A stretch of 64,000 bases of DNA. Source: an uncultured Eubacteriales bacterium (GTDB lineage Bacteria > Bacillota > Clostridia > Tissierellales > Peptoniphilaceae). Under the pieces are notes generated by a model. That model made no database searches. It was given only the letters and a program-made list of their open reading frames with translations, and was not told the origin of the DNA. The position numbers and the translations under genes were made by a program. Positions 24,486 to 32,447 of the stretch are shown piece by piece. How positions within the stretch are numbered: the first letter of the stretch is position 1; each line of letters starts with the position of its first letter. The DNA lies in NCBI GenBank assembly GCA_900539225.1, contig UQBO01000002.1, positions 1 through 64,000 on the forward strand, read 5' to 3'.

Positions 24486-25376
24486 ATGAATAAAAAAATA
24501 ATAGGCGTAAGATTTAAGCCCATAGGAAAGATATTTTACTTCGACCCTATGGAGCAAGAATTTACTACTGATGACAAGGTCGTAGTGGAGACTGTTAGAG
24601 GTCTTGAGCTAGGTGATGTTGTCATCGCAAACAAGGAGATAGACATTGATGACTTTGGCATACCTCTTAAGCCAATCATCAGAAAGGCGACTGAGAGGGA
24701 CATTGCTCAAAAGCTTGACAATGACAATAGAAAGGCTGAAGCGAGAGAGATATTTATTCAAAAGAACGAAGAATATGGTCTTGGAATGAACTTACTTGAC
24801 GTTGACTTCACTCTTGATTTAAACAAAGTTATCTTTTTCTTTACAGCTGAGGGAAGAGTTGACTTTAGAGAACTAGTTAAGGATCTTGCAAGAATATTTA
24901 GAATGCGTATCGAGCTTAGACAAGTTGGCGTCAGAGACGAAGCAAAGTGCATACCATCAGTTGGTAAGTGCGGCAGAAAGACTTGTTGCTCGTCATTCTT
25001 GGGTGACTTCTCGCCAATAAGCATAAGTCTTGCGAAGAACCAAGACTTAACGCTTAACGGAAGCAAGCTATCTGGCCTTTGCGGAAGACTTATGTGCTGC
25101 CTAAATTATGAGGCGGATCAATATAACGAACTCGTTGACAAGATGCCTAGGATAGGTGCGATAGTTATTACTGATAAGGGCAAGGGCGTTGTTATTGACA
25201 GATACATTCTTAAGCAATCCTTAAAGGTCGAGCTTAAGGAAGGCGACAACGTAGGTAAGCTAGTGCTTACATTTGCTGATGAAGTTAAAGACACAGGCAA
25301 AATCGATAAAAACTACATTCAAGAATCATATACAGACGATGATAATGAAGATATTAAAAATATAGAAGGTGACTAG
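24486..25376 (+). CDS. ricT: RicT (PSP1/YaaT) regulatory iron-sulfur protein
   Basis: 296 residues. The PSP1 region contains a cysteine cluster, CIPSVGKCGRKTCCSSFLGD and LCGRLMCCLNYE (about 157-205), matching the Fe-S ligands of RicT in Bacillus subtilis, where the RicAFT complex assists RNase Y and affects sporulation and biofilm formation. RicA and RicF partners are not in this window. It is 4 bp from holB and directly abuts the aldolase gene. Confidence 0.92.
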   Translation: MNKKIIGVRFKPIGKIFYFDPMEQEFTTDDKVVVETVRGLELGDVVIANKEIDIDDFGIPLKPIIRKATERDIAQKLDNDNRKAEAREIFIQKNEEYGLGMNLLDVDFTLDLNKVIFFFTAEGRVDFRELVKDLARIFRMRIELRQVGVRDEAKCIPSVGKCGRKTCCSSFLGDFSPISISLAKNQDLTLNGSKLSGLCGRLMCCLNYEADQYNELVDKMPRIGAIVITDKGKGVVIDRYILKQSLKVELKEGDNVGKLVLTFADEVKDTGKIDKNYIQESYTDDDNEDIKNIEGD

Positions 25377-26015
25377 ATGTTTATACAAGATAAAAAATTA
25401 CTTATAGAATACGCTAAAAAGATGATTATAGATGAGCTAACAGTCGGTACAGCTGGCAATCTAAGTATATATGACCCAGATGAAAAAGCGATGGTTATCA
25501 CACCATCGGGCATTCCATACGATCACATGAACTTTGACGACCTTGTTGTTATGGACCTAGATCTAAATATACTTGAGGGCAAGAACAAGCCATCGACAGA
25601 ATCATTTTTACACGCACTTGTTTATAAGAACAGGCCTGATATAAGAAGCATAGTTCATACACACTCGATATATGCAACTAGCTACAGCACACTACGTAAG
25701 CCGCTTGGAGCGCTTCACTACATCATGGCTGACCTTGGCGGTGAGGACATAAAGTGCGCTGAGTACGCTACTTTCGGCACACAAGAGCTGGCTGAGGCGG
25801 CTCTCAAAGCACTTGCCGATAGAAAGGGCTGTTTACTTGCTAATCACGGCGTTCTAGCACTAGGCAAGGAACTTAGAGAAGCCTACTCCAATGCTAGAAC
25901 CATAGAATACATCGCGAAGATGTATCACATAGTGCGCTTCGAGGACGACGTTCACGTATTAAGCAAAAAAGATATAGATGCAGTTATTGAAAGGATGAAG
26001 TCCTATGGACAATAA
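25377..26015 (+). CDS. Class II aldolase (FucA/DrdA type)
   Basis: 212 residues. The zinc ligands His94 and His96 (VHTHS) and His157 (LANHG) are present, with the catalytic Glu75 in PSTESFLHA and the phosphate-binding GTAGNLS (24-30). Enzymes of this type split 5-deoxyribulose-1-phosphate or fuculose-1-phosphate into DHAP and an aldehyde. It overlaps the downstream MtnA-like isomerase by 11 bp. That pairing is known from 5-deoxyribose (drdAI) and DHAP-shunt pathways, which dispose of the 5'-deoxyadenosine or methylthioadenosine left by radical-SAM and polyamine enzymes. The assignment to that pathway is an inference. Confidence 0.85.
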   Translation: MFIQDKKLLIEYAKKMIIDELTVGTAGNLSIYDPDEKAMVITPSGIPYDHMNFDDLVVMDLDLNILEGKNKPSTESFLHALVYKNRPDIRSIVHTHSIYATSYSTLRKPLGALHYIMADLGGEDIKCAEYATFGTQELAEAALKALADRKGCLLANHGVLALGKELREAYSNARTIEYIAKMYHIVRFEDDVHVLSKKDIDAVIERMKSYGQ

Positions 26016-27063
26016 AGATAGGATGGACAAGGACCTCGGCTTCATGCTAAAGTACGAGAACGTTGCTTGGTTTGAAGACGGCAAGGTTAAGATACTTGAT
26101 AGAAGAGTCTACCCGATTGAAACGCGCTACGAAATTTGCTCGAACTATAAAGAAGTAAGAGACGCGATTAAGAATATGGTTACTCAAAGCGCTGGGCCAT
26201 ATACAGCCGCTTTTATGGGTATGGCACTCGCTGCATATGAAGCAAAAGATTTTACTGAAGGTAAATTCATTAAGCATATGAACGAGGCAAAACTAGCCCT
26301 TGCCAATGCTAGAGAAACAACATCTTTTAGGATGGCGCAAGTAACTCAAAGGGCCTATGATATTGCCAAGGATGCGATAGAGAAGGACCTAGTTCCATAC
26401 GAAGAGATATTCAAAGGAGCACTCGAGTCACTAGAGAGAAGGTACTCAGCCATAAACGAGGTGGCAAAGAACTTAGCAAAGCTAATGCCTGACGAAGGCG
26501 CCATCATGACGCAATGCTTTGGCGAGACCATAGTCGGCTATATGATGCTTAGAGCGAAAGATCTCGGCAAAAAGATCAAAGTTTATTGCCCAGAGACAAG
26601 ACCATTCTTACAAGGGGCGAGACTAACAGCCTCAGTACTAAGGAGTCAAGGCGAGGACGTTACAGTCATCACTGATAATATGGGTGCATGGACGATGAAG
26701 GAGAAGAACATTAGTTTATTCACATCAGCAGCTGACAGCATCACTAAGGAAGGCTACGTTGTTAACAAGGTAGGAACTTTGCAGCTCGCAATTTGCGCCA
26801 AATACATGGGTATACCGTACTTTGTAACGGGCATACCTGATTTAGGTAAATCGATTGACGATATAAGTATAGAAAAGAGAGACCCTCATGAGGCGACATC
26901 CTTTATGGCTAAGAGCCATGTAATGAAGGGCGTTAAGGGATTTTATCCAGCCTTCGACGTGACACCGCCAGAACTAGTTTCGGCAGTTGTTACTGACAGA
27001 GGCGTCTTTGCACCATATGATTTAGCTTCATATGGCAATATGGGAGAAGTGGATTATTATTAA
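26005..27063 (+). CDS. MtnA-like sugar-1-phosphate isomerase (DrdI type)
   Basis: 352 residues of the eIF2B-alpha/MtnA family. Catalytic Cys171 (IMTQCFGE) and Asp243 (TSAADSITK) correspond to the Cys and Asp of MtnA, and CPETRPFLQGARLTA and ITDNMGAWTM are family signatures. It should convert an aldose-1-phosphate (5-deoxyribose- or 5-methylthioribose-1-phosphate) to the ketose that the preceding aldolase cleaves. The text around the cysteine, TQCFGE, departs from the THCNAG of classical MtnA, which fits a changed substrate. No kinase, phosphorylase or other mtn genes are nearby. Confidence 0.85.
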   Translation: MDNKDRMDKDLGFMLKYENVAWFEDGKVKILDRRVYPIETRYEICSNYKEVRDAIKNMVTQSAGPYTAAFMGMALAAYEAKDFTEGKFIKHMNEAKLALANARETTSFRMAQVTQRAYDIAKDAIEKDLVPYEEIFKGALESLERRYSAINEVAKNLAKLMPDEGAIMTQCFGETIVGYMMLRAKDLGKKIKVYCPETRPFLQGARLTASVLRSQGEDVTVITDNMGAWTMKEKNISLFTSAADSITKEGYVVNKVGTLQLAICAKYMGIPYFVTGIPDLGKSIDDISIEKRDPHEATSFMAKSHVMKGVKGFYPAFDVTPPELVSAVVTDRGVFAPYDLASYGNMGEVDYY

Positions 27064-27064
27064 A

Positions 27065-28150
27065 ATGTTTAAGGAAATGAATATTTACAAACAAATACTC
27101 ATCACTATAGCTGTGGTTTTAATCTTATTTCTTGCAGCGACTTTTGCTTTTCCTGATAAAGTAGTCGGTTTTTTGACTAAGCTTCATCTTAAGAGCGAGA
27201 AGACCCTTAGTCTTGATAAAGTTTATTCAAGGAATTTGACTTCGGATATGAGAGTTTGCTTTAGAGATGGCCACATCTATTATCATAAAGATGGTACTCT
27301 CGTTATGACTGGGATGAGCGACGAAGAACTGATGAGAAGGGACTTTGAAGCGAAGACTGCGAACGTGCTTTTTAAGGACAAGTACATCTACTCGACTGAC
27401 GCGCCCAATGGCATTGTCAATATTTTGAGCTACAATGACTTAAAGGACGTGAAGGATTTTAATTATGACGAAGCAATCTCATTTATAGATGAAAAGGGCG
27501 GCAGATACACTGCTTGGCTGAGCGACAACTTCAATGAAACGCTTCGTGCTTACGACGACGACTTTACTGAGCGCTTTAGATACAAGGCACTAAACCCAAT
27601 ACTCACATACAATGTCGACAAGGACTTCAAGACTATGCAGATAGCATCCTTCGACCCGTATTCAAGTGAGATTAAGGCCTCTTTGTATAAGGAGATCAAT
27701 AGAAAAGGCGAGAACAAACTTTATTACAAGTTTAACGACGAAGTCATTGCTTTTATCGCTGGTCTTAAGGATATGAAGCTAGTCGCGACAAACAAGGCGC
27801 TATACTATATGCAAGAGGATGCTATAGTATTCAAAAAAGAGTACACTACACTTAAGGACATAGCTGTCGATGGCTCAAAAGTCTATTTGCTAGCAGACGA
27901 TAAGCTTATGACGCTTAATAATAAAGCTGAAGTACTTGAAGAACACACATTTAATCAAAATGTGAAGAGCATGCTTAAGTATAATAACTACTACATCGTT
28001 TACTCAGAAAGAGAAATCTATATACCATATAAGGCTAAGTATTATATGAAGGATATGCAAGAGGATATAAGAAATATTTATGTGGGTGGGGGCTTTATCG
28101 CTGTAGTCTCTGATGAGAATATAACAATTTATTCAATAAAGATAGCTTAA
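27065..28150 (+). CDS. DUF5711-like membrane-anchored beta-propeller protein
   Basis: 361 residues from ATG 27065, one base after the isomerase stop. One N-terminal membrane helix (about 9-28) is followed by an extracytoplasmic region built from repeating short beta-strands (for instance KDKYIYSTDAPNGIVNILSY, KDIAVDGSKVYLLADDKLMTL, YNNYYIVYSEREIYIPYK), as in PQQ-like propellers. I associate it with DUF5711 proteins of Clostridia, with unknown function. The start could also be ATG 27077. Confidence 0.6.
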   Translation: MFKEMNIYKQILITIAVVLILFLAATFAFPDKVVGFLTKLHLKSEKTLSLDKVYSRNLTSDMRVCFRDGHIYYHKDGTLVMTGMSDEELMRRDFEAKTANVLFKDKYIYSTDAPNGIVNILSYNDLKDVKDFNYDEAISFIDEKGGRYTAWLSDNFNETLRAYDDDFTERFRYKALNPILTYNVDKDFKTMQIASFDPYSSEIKASLYKEINRKGENKLYYKFNDEVIAFIAGLKDMKLVATNKALYYMQEDAIVFKKEYTTLKDIAVDGSKVYLLADDKLMTLNNKAEVLEEHTFNQNVKSMLKYNNYYIVYSEREIYIPYKAKYYMKDMQEDIRNIYVGGGFIAVVSDENITIYSIKIA

Positions 28151-28184
28151 AGTATAAGAATTATTTATAATAGTATAAAATATC

Positions 28185-28213
28185 TTGACAGAAATCTATT
28201 TTAAGTATAAATT
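28185..28213 (+). promoter_or_regulatory. Promoter of the yedF operon
   Basis: Consensus TTGACA (28185-28190), a 17-nt spacer and TAAATT (28208-28213), followed by GGAGG before ATG 28234. Confidence 0.7.
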
Positions 28214-28233
28214 ATAAGTAGGAGGCGGTATTT

Positions 28234-28809
28234 ATGAAGGAAATAGATGCAAGAAAATTGGCATGTCCAAAGCCAGTTATATTAACAAAGAAAGAATTGG
28301 ACGCAATGGAAACAGGAGTAGTTTGCACACTTGTAGATAACAAGGTTGCTACTGAAAACTTATCAAGACTAGCTGAGTCCATGGGACTTAAGGCTACAGT
28401 TGAAGAAGTAGGCGAAGACTACAAAGTAACTATCAACAAAGATCACGCAGTAGAAGTGAAAGCAGATGACGAAACATTTGTTATAGGTGTAGGCACTAAC
28501 GTTATGGGTCACGGCGACGAAAAGCTTGGCGCAATACTTATCAAGAGCTTCATGTACACTGTTTCACAAACAGCTCCACTACCAAAGACTATAGTCTTCT
28601 TCAATGGCGGAGTTAAATTAACTTGTGAAGGCAGCGAAGTACTTGAAGACATTAAGAACATGGCTGACAATGGCGTTAAGATCATTTCATGCGGCACTTG
28701 TCTAGACTTCTACGGCTTAAAAGAAAAGCTTCAAGTTGGCGAAATATCTAATATGTACACTATCTATGAAACATTAGAAAAGGCAGATAGAAACATAGTT
28801 TTATCATAA
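28234..28809 (+). CDS. yedF: YedF, TusA-DsrE fusion of selenium/sulfur metabolism
   Basis: 191 residues. The N-terminal 75 residues are a TusA/SirA domain with DARKLACPKPVI, whose cysteine (Cys11) can carry a persulfide. The C-terminal half is DsrE-like, with GVGTNVMGHGDEKLGAIL near 90 and ISCGTCLDFYGLKEKL near 153. This fusion is usual in bacteria that use selenium and is thought to handle reactive Se or S. No selenocysteine machinery is in the window. It starts a three-gene operon in which each gene overlaps the next by one base. Confidence 0.92.
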   Translation: MKEIDARKLACPKPVILTKKELDAMETGVVCTLVDNKVATENLSRLAESMGLKATVEEVGEDYKVTINKDHAVEVKADDETFVIGVGTNVMGHGDEKLGAILIKSFMYTVSQTAPLPKTIVFFNGGVKLTCEGSEVLEDIKNMADNGVKIISCGTCLDFYGLKEKLQVGEISNMYTIYETLEKADRNIVLS

Positions 28810-29024
28810 TGAAGAGATACGTTTTAAGCTTCAACTCAACTCACCACGCAATACTTGCTGAAGGTGTTTTTAAGAGTGAAGCAATCGAGTACAAGATGAT
28901 ACCAACACCAAGACACGTTAGCTTGTCTTGCGGCTTATCAATAGTCTTTAACAAGGATGATCTTGATAGAGTTAATAAACTTATCGAGGACAAGAAAATC
29001 GAAGGCGAGGTCTTTGATTACTAA
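28809..29024 (+). CDS. DUF3343 putative Se/S carrier-like protein
   Basis: 71 residues. The motif PTPRHVSLSCGLSIVF with a single conserved cysteine is diagnostic for DUF3343, a small family usually found beside yedF. It overlaps yedF and the next gene by one base each, so the three are translationally coupled. Confidence 0.88.
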   Translation: MKRYVLSFNSTHHAILAEGVFKSEAIEYKMIPTPRHVSLSCGLSIVFNKDDLDRVNKLIEDKKIEGEVFDY

Positions 29025-29227
29025 TGCTTTTGTATAAGCTAAATGACCTTGTCAAGATGAAGAAGGCCCACCCATGTGGCAGTGATGAATTTAAAATCAT
29101 CGCAATGGATGGAGTACTCACTCTTAAGTGCAGTAAATGCGATAGAGTGATTGACTTTAGTAAAGAGGACTTTGAGAAGTACGTGAGAAAAATCTATAGA
29201 GACGGAAAATTTATTAGCATAAGATGA
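29024..29227 (+). CDS. DUF951 family small zinc-ribbon-like protein
   Basis: 67 residues. The pattern LVKMKKAHPCG near the N-terminus and LKCSKCDRVI in the middle (three cysteines) matches DUF951. The family is widespread in Bacillota with no proven function. It closes the yedF operon and is followed by a terminator. Confidence 0.88.
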   Translation: MLLYKLNDLVKMKKAHPCGSDEFKIIAMDGVLTLKCSKCDRVIDFSKEDFEKYVRKIYRDGKFISIR

Positions 29228-29229
29228 TG

Positions 29230-29262
29230 GAGATGTGATTTTATTCGCATCTCTATTTTTTT
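29230..29262 (+). terminator. Terminator after the yedF operon
   Basis: AGATGTG (29231-29237) pairs with CGCATCT (29246-29252), followed by a run of seven T. Confidence 0.8.
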
Positions 29263-29271
29263 ATGCGCATA

Positions 29272-29303
29272 ATAAAAAATGGCGGCACTTTAAGTGCCGC
29301 CAT
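29272..29303 (-). terminator. Terminator of the tryptophanase-family gene
   Basis: ATGGCGGCACTT (29279-29290) and AAGTGCCGCCAT (29292-29303) are perfect complements; on the minus strand a run of T follows. Confidence 0.88.
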
Positions 29304-29316
29304 CAGCGTATACAAA

Positions 29317-30963
29317 TTATTTTTCTTCGTGCTTATATGGTTCCAAAAATGCGTGAAAGTGTCTCATAGGTAAGTTCTTACCCCAAAGTATTTTCATATT
29401 TGGAATGCTTTCTCTATCTTCATAAAGTGCTTTTACAGCTGCTATAACATAATCAAGGTGCTCTTGAGTAAGTCTGCTCCTATCTATAGCAAAGCGTACG
29501 ACGTTTGCTAGCTCAGCTTGTTGCTCAGGCGTCTTAAGGTCATACTCCATAGAGAAGTCGCCAAGTTCAGCAACTCTTATGCCGTAGCGCCTAATAAGTT
29601 CAAGTGAAAAGCCTTGGCCGGCGAAAGTATCGTGACCGCGCTTGCCGTCGAAGAACTCATCCATGTTGATGTAGACTGCATGACCACCAGCAGGTAGGAC
29701 AACGCCCTTAACACCTGCCTTGTAGAAGCCTTGTGCAAGGTACTCAACTTGCTTAACACGGCTGTCCATGTAATTAAAGTCGCAGCTTTCATATAGACCA
29801 ACAGCTAGTGCCATGATGTCGTGGCCGCTCATGCCGCCGTAGGAGTCGTTGCCGTAGCAAGAAATTTGCTTAACTTTAAGTCTTACGCCGACATCCATCT
29901 TCATAGAGCCGTCTTCATTAAAGTCAGAGAACTTTTGCCAGAATAAACCCTTGTCTCTAAATGCTAGCATGCCACCCATATTAGCGTGGCCATCCTTTTT
30001 AGCTGACATACAGAAGCCGTCACAGTATGAGAACATCTCAGTCGCTATCTCGGCGATGGACTTGTCTTCGTAGCCTTCTTCATTCATTTTGATGAAGTAT
30101 GAGTTTTCTGCCCAACGAGCCACGTCAAAGATAAGTGGGATATCGTATTTGTGAGCAATCTTATTTACTTCTCTAATGTTTGCCATAGAAACAGGTTGAC
30201 CACAGACAGTGTTATTAGTGATGCACATGAAGATCAATGGAACGTTTTCAACACCAACGCCATTTATAAGCTCTTCTAATTTTTCAAGGTCCATATTGCC
30301 TTTGAATGGATTCTTGTCATATTTGCCGCCCTCGGGTATCTCATATAAAAGTTTTTTATTGTATAAGTTTCTTGGGATAGAGCCCATTTGCTTGATATTG
30401 CCTTCAGTAGTGTCGAAGTGACCGTTCGATGGTATAGTGAAGACCTTACCTGGATGGCGCTCAGTCAATATATTTCTAACTATCTCCATAAGAACCGATT
30501 CAGCAGCACGTCCTTGTTGAATGATAAAGGAGTTAGGTCTTTCCATTTGCGCTGCGCCGCCATTAAATAGGCCGCCTTCGTACTCCGATAGATAAACTTC
30601 GTCCATCATCTTCTTTACGTCTCTGCAATCAGTTCTAACAAGATCTAGAGTTTTCTTCCAGTTCTTTTCGCCGCCGCGTTCAAAGATGTCTCTAAAAGTA
30701 TCAAGAAGAACGTAGTAGCCAGTGTTTCTGCCATATGCCTCGTCACCTAAGAACATCGACGACCACTGAGTGTTAGTCATGGCAGTAGTACCCGAGTCAG
30801 ATAGCATGTCAATAGTTAAGAGACCCGATGGAAACGCAAACTCATTGTAGTGAGTTGCCTTAAGTGCCTTTTCACGCTCTTCTACTGTCACCTTTGGAAG
30901 ATCCTTAACAACGTATGTAAAGTGTGTTGGCGTAGGAACATTTAATGGATATTTTTCACTCAT
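29317..30963 (-). CDS. Tryptophanase / tyrosine phenol-lyase family beta-eliminating lyase with an insert
   Basis: 548 residues from ATG 30963, which has GGAGG before it; a longer frame to 31026 runs into the promoter. PLP-enzyme motifs match TnaA/TPL: TIDMLSDSGTTAMT (50-63), GDEAYG, QQGRAAE, SNGHFDTTEG, IFDVARWAENSYF and the Schiff-base Lys323 in SAKKDGHANMGG. The C-terminus ends in MRHFHAFLEPY, like RHFTA of tryptophanase. It is about 80 residues longer than TnaA, partly from an insert of about 45-50 residues (97-145) before RPNSFIIQQGR. It splits tryptophan or tyrosine to pyruvate, ammonia and indole or phenol; the substrate cannot be decided here. It is a single-gene unit without a visible TnaC leader. 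Confidence 0.88.
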   Translation of the reverse strand: MSEKYPLNVPTPTHFTYVVKDLPKVTVEEREKALKATHYNEFAFPSGLLTIDMLSDSGTTAMTNTQWSSMFLGDEAYGRNTGYYVLLDTFRDIFERGGEKNWKKTLDLVRTDCRDVKKMMDEVYLSEYEGGLFNGGAAQMERPNSFIIQQGRAAESVLMEIVRNILTERHPGKVFTIPSNGHFDTTEGNIKQMGSIPRNLYNKKLLYEIPEGGKYDKNPFKGNMDLEKLEELINGVGVENVPLIFMCITNNTVCGQPVSMANIREVNKIAHKYDIPLIFDVARWAENSYFIKMNEEGYEDKSIAEIATEMFSYCDGFCMSAKKDGHANMGGMLAFRDKGLFWQKFSDFNEDGSMKMDVGVRLKVKQISCYGNDSYGGMSGHDIMALAVGLYESCDFNYMDSRVKQVEYLAQGFYKAGVKGVVLPAGGHAVYINMDEFFDGKRGHDTFAGQGFSLELIRRYGIRVAELGDFSMEYDLKTPEQQAELANVVRFAIDRSRLTQEHLDYVIAAVKALYEDRESIPNMKILWGKNLPMRHFHAFLEPYKHEEK

Positions 30964-31008
30964 AATATACCTCCTTTGAATTTTATGTGAGCCTAGTCCG
31001 CTAATTCT

Positions 31009-31037
31009 AGTATAAGCTTTTAGCATGTGAAAGTCAA
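31009..31037 (-). promoter_or_regulatory. Promoter of the tryptophanase-family gene
   Basis: On the minus strand TTGACT (31032-31037), a 17-nt spacer and TATACT (31009-31014). It confirms the start codon at 30963. Confidence 0.82.
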
Positions 31038-31083
31038 GAGAAGAAATATTTTATAAAAAACCATTCTCTCCTTTTTAAAATCA

Positions 31084-31112
31084 TTGAAGTAAAGACTTTT
31101 TTGTGTTATAAT
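31084..31112 (+). promoter_or_regulatory. Promoter of the cysteine desulfidase operon
   Basis: TTGAAG (31084-31089), a 17-nt spacer and consensus TATAAT (31107-31112). Confidence 0.82.
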
Positions 31113-31144
31113 CATCTTGGAGATTATTTTTTAGGAGTGATACT

Positions 31145-32428
31145 ATGACTAATGAAGAAAAGGAGCTTCTTGATATCATCAAAGAAGATACCATGCCTGC
31201 CCTTGGATGCACCGAGCCTATCGCCGTGTGTTACCTTGGAGCGTTTATAAAAAAGTACATAAAAGATGACATTGCTAAGGCTAATGAGATCGATGTAGTT
31301 GTTAGCAAGAACATCTATAAGAATGGTAAGAGCGTTACTATACCTAATACTGGCACTTGCGGTCTTGACCTTGCAGCTATCTTGGGCCTAAGCGGAGGCA
31401 ATAAGGACGACGGCCTTCTTGTTCTTACTAAATTTACTGACGAGATGATAGCTAGAGCGAAAGAGCTTAGAGAGACTTTAAATATCAAGCTAAGCTACGA
31501 TGAAGATACGCCTGACATATACGTTAAGATGAGTGTAAAATTTGACGACATGACAGTAGAGGGCCTTTTACAAAAGGGACATACTAATGTTGAATACATA
31601 AAAGTGGATGATGAAGTTCTTTATGAGAATAAGTTAGACGAAGCAAAGGACGATGTGAAGGAATTTATGTCAAAGCTTACTCTTAAGAAGATTAAAGAGC
31701 TTGTCTTATCTACGCCAATGGAGGAGCTTGGCTTTATTGAAGAGGGCATTGAAATGAATATGCGCGCCGCAAATGAAGGACTTAAGCTTAAGAACTCGAA
31801 TCTTTTAGGACAAAGTCTTAAGAAGATGGAGAACAAAAACATAATTTCAAACGATGCCTATACAAGAACCAGAATATTAACTGCGGCAGCTGCTGATATG
31901 AGGATGTCGGGCGGTAACTGCATGGTTATGACAAGCGGTGGCAGCGGTAACCAAGGTATTAACGTTATCATACCTATATACTTAATATATGAAGAATTCG
32001 ATCTAGATAAAGAAGACATGATTAGAGCAATATACTTCGGTCACGCCATCAATCGTTTTGTCAAGACTTTCTCAGGAAAGCTATCTGGCATGTGCGGCTG
32101 TGCTATAGCAGCTGGACTTGGCGCTGCAGCAGGCATCACCATGATGATGGGTGGAACAGACGAACAAATCGAAGGTGCTTGCTCAAACATGTTCGCAAAC
32201 CTTACTGGACTTATCTGCGACGGGGCAAAAAACACTTGCTCCTTAAAGCTATCGACATGTGCAGGCGAAGCAGTACTAAGCGCGTTTTTAGCACTTAACG
32301 GCTGCACTCCTAAGGAAAATGTCGGAGTTGTTTCGGGCACTATTGAAGACACTATCAAAAACGTTGGACTTCTTTGCAGAAGCGCGTTTAACAGAGTTGA
32401 CGACGTGATGCTTGAGATTATAAAATAA
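31145..32428 (+). CDS. cyuA: L-cysteine desulfidase (CyuA / UPF0597 family)
   Basis: 427 residues. The N-terminus DTMPALGCTEPIAVCYLGA and later cysteines in MRMSGGNCMVMTSGGSGNQG, MCGCAIAAGLG and CDGAKNTCSLK are the Fe-S ligands of CyuA, an oxygen-sensitive enzyme that converts cysteine to pyruvate, ammonia and hydrogen sulfide. It is 19 bp upstream of a membrane protein that probably supplies its substrate. A related alternative is a serine dehydratase alpha-like activity, but the gene lacks the L-serine dehydratase layout. Confidence 0.9.
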   Translation: MTNEEKELLDIIKEDTMPALGCTEPIAVCYLGAFIKKYIKDDIAKANEIDVVVSKNIYKNGKSVTIPNTGTCGLDLAAILGLSGGNKDDGLLVLTKFTDEMIARAKELRETLNIKLSYDEDTPDIYVKMSVKFDDMTVEGLLQKGHTNVEYIKVDDEVLYENKLDEAKDDVKEFMSKLTLKKIKELVLSTPMEELGFIEEGIEMNMRAANEGLKLKNSNLLGQSLKKMENKNIISNDAYTRTRILTAAAADMRMSGGNCMVMTSGGSGNQGINVIIPIYLIYEEFDLDKEDMIRAIYFGHAINRFVKTFSGKLSGMCGCAIAAGLGAAAGITMMMGGTDEQIEGACSNMFANLTGLICDGAKNTCSLKLSTCAGEAVLSAFLALNGCTPKENVGVVSGTIEDTIKNVGLLCRSAFNRVDDVMLEIIK

Positions 32429-32447
32429 ATTTTAACAGGAAAAAATT

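Noticed and set aside
24758..25066. Minus-strand open frame inside ricT
   Set aside because: It lies wholly antisense to a well-supported gene, lacks a start site, and its composition mirrors the codon bias of ricT.
28234..29227. In-frame UGA selenocysteine codons near the yedF operon
   Set aside because: All three genes end at ordinary stops with full-length family matches, and no SECIS-like hairpin follows an internal TGA.
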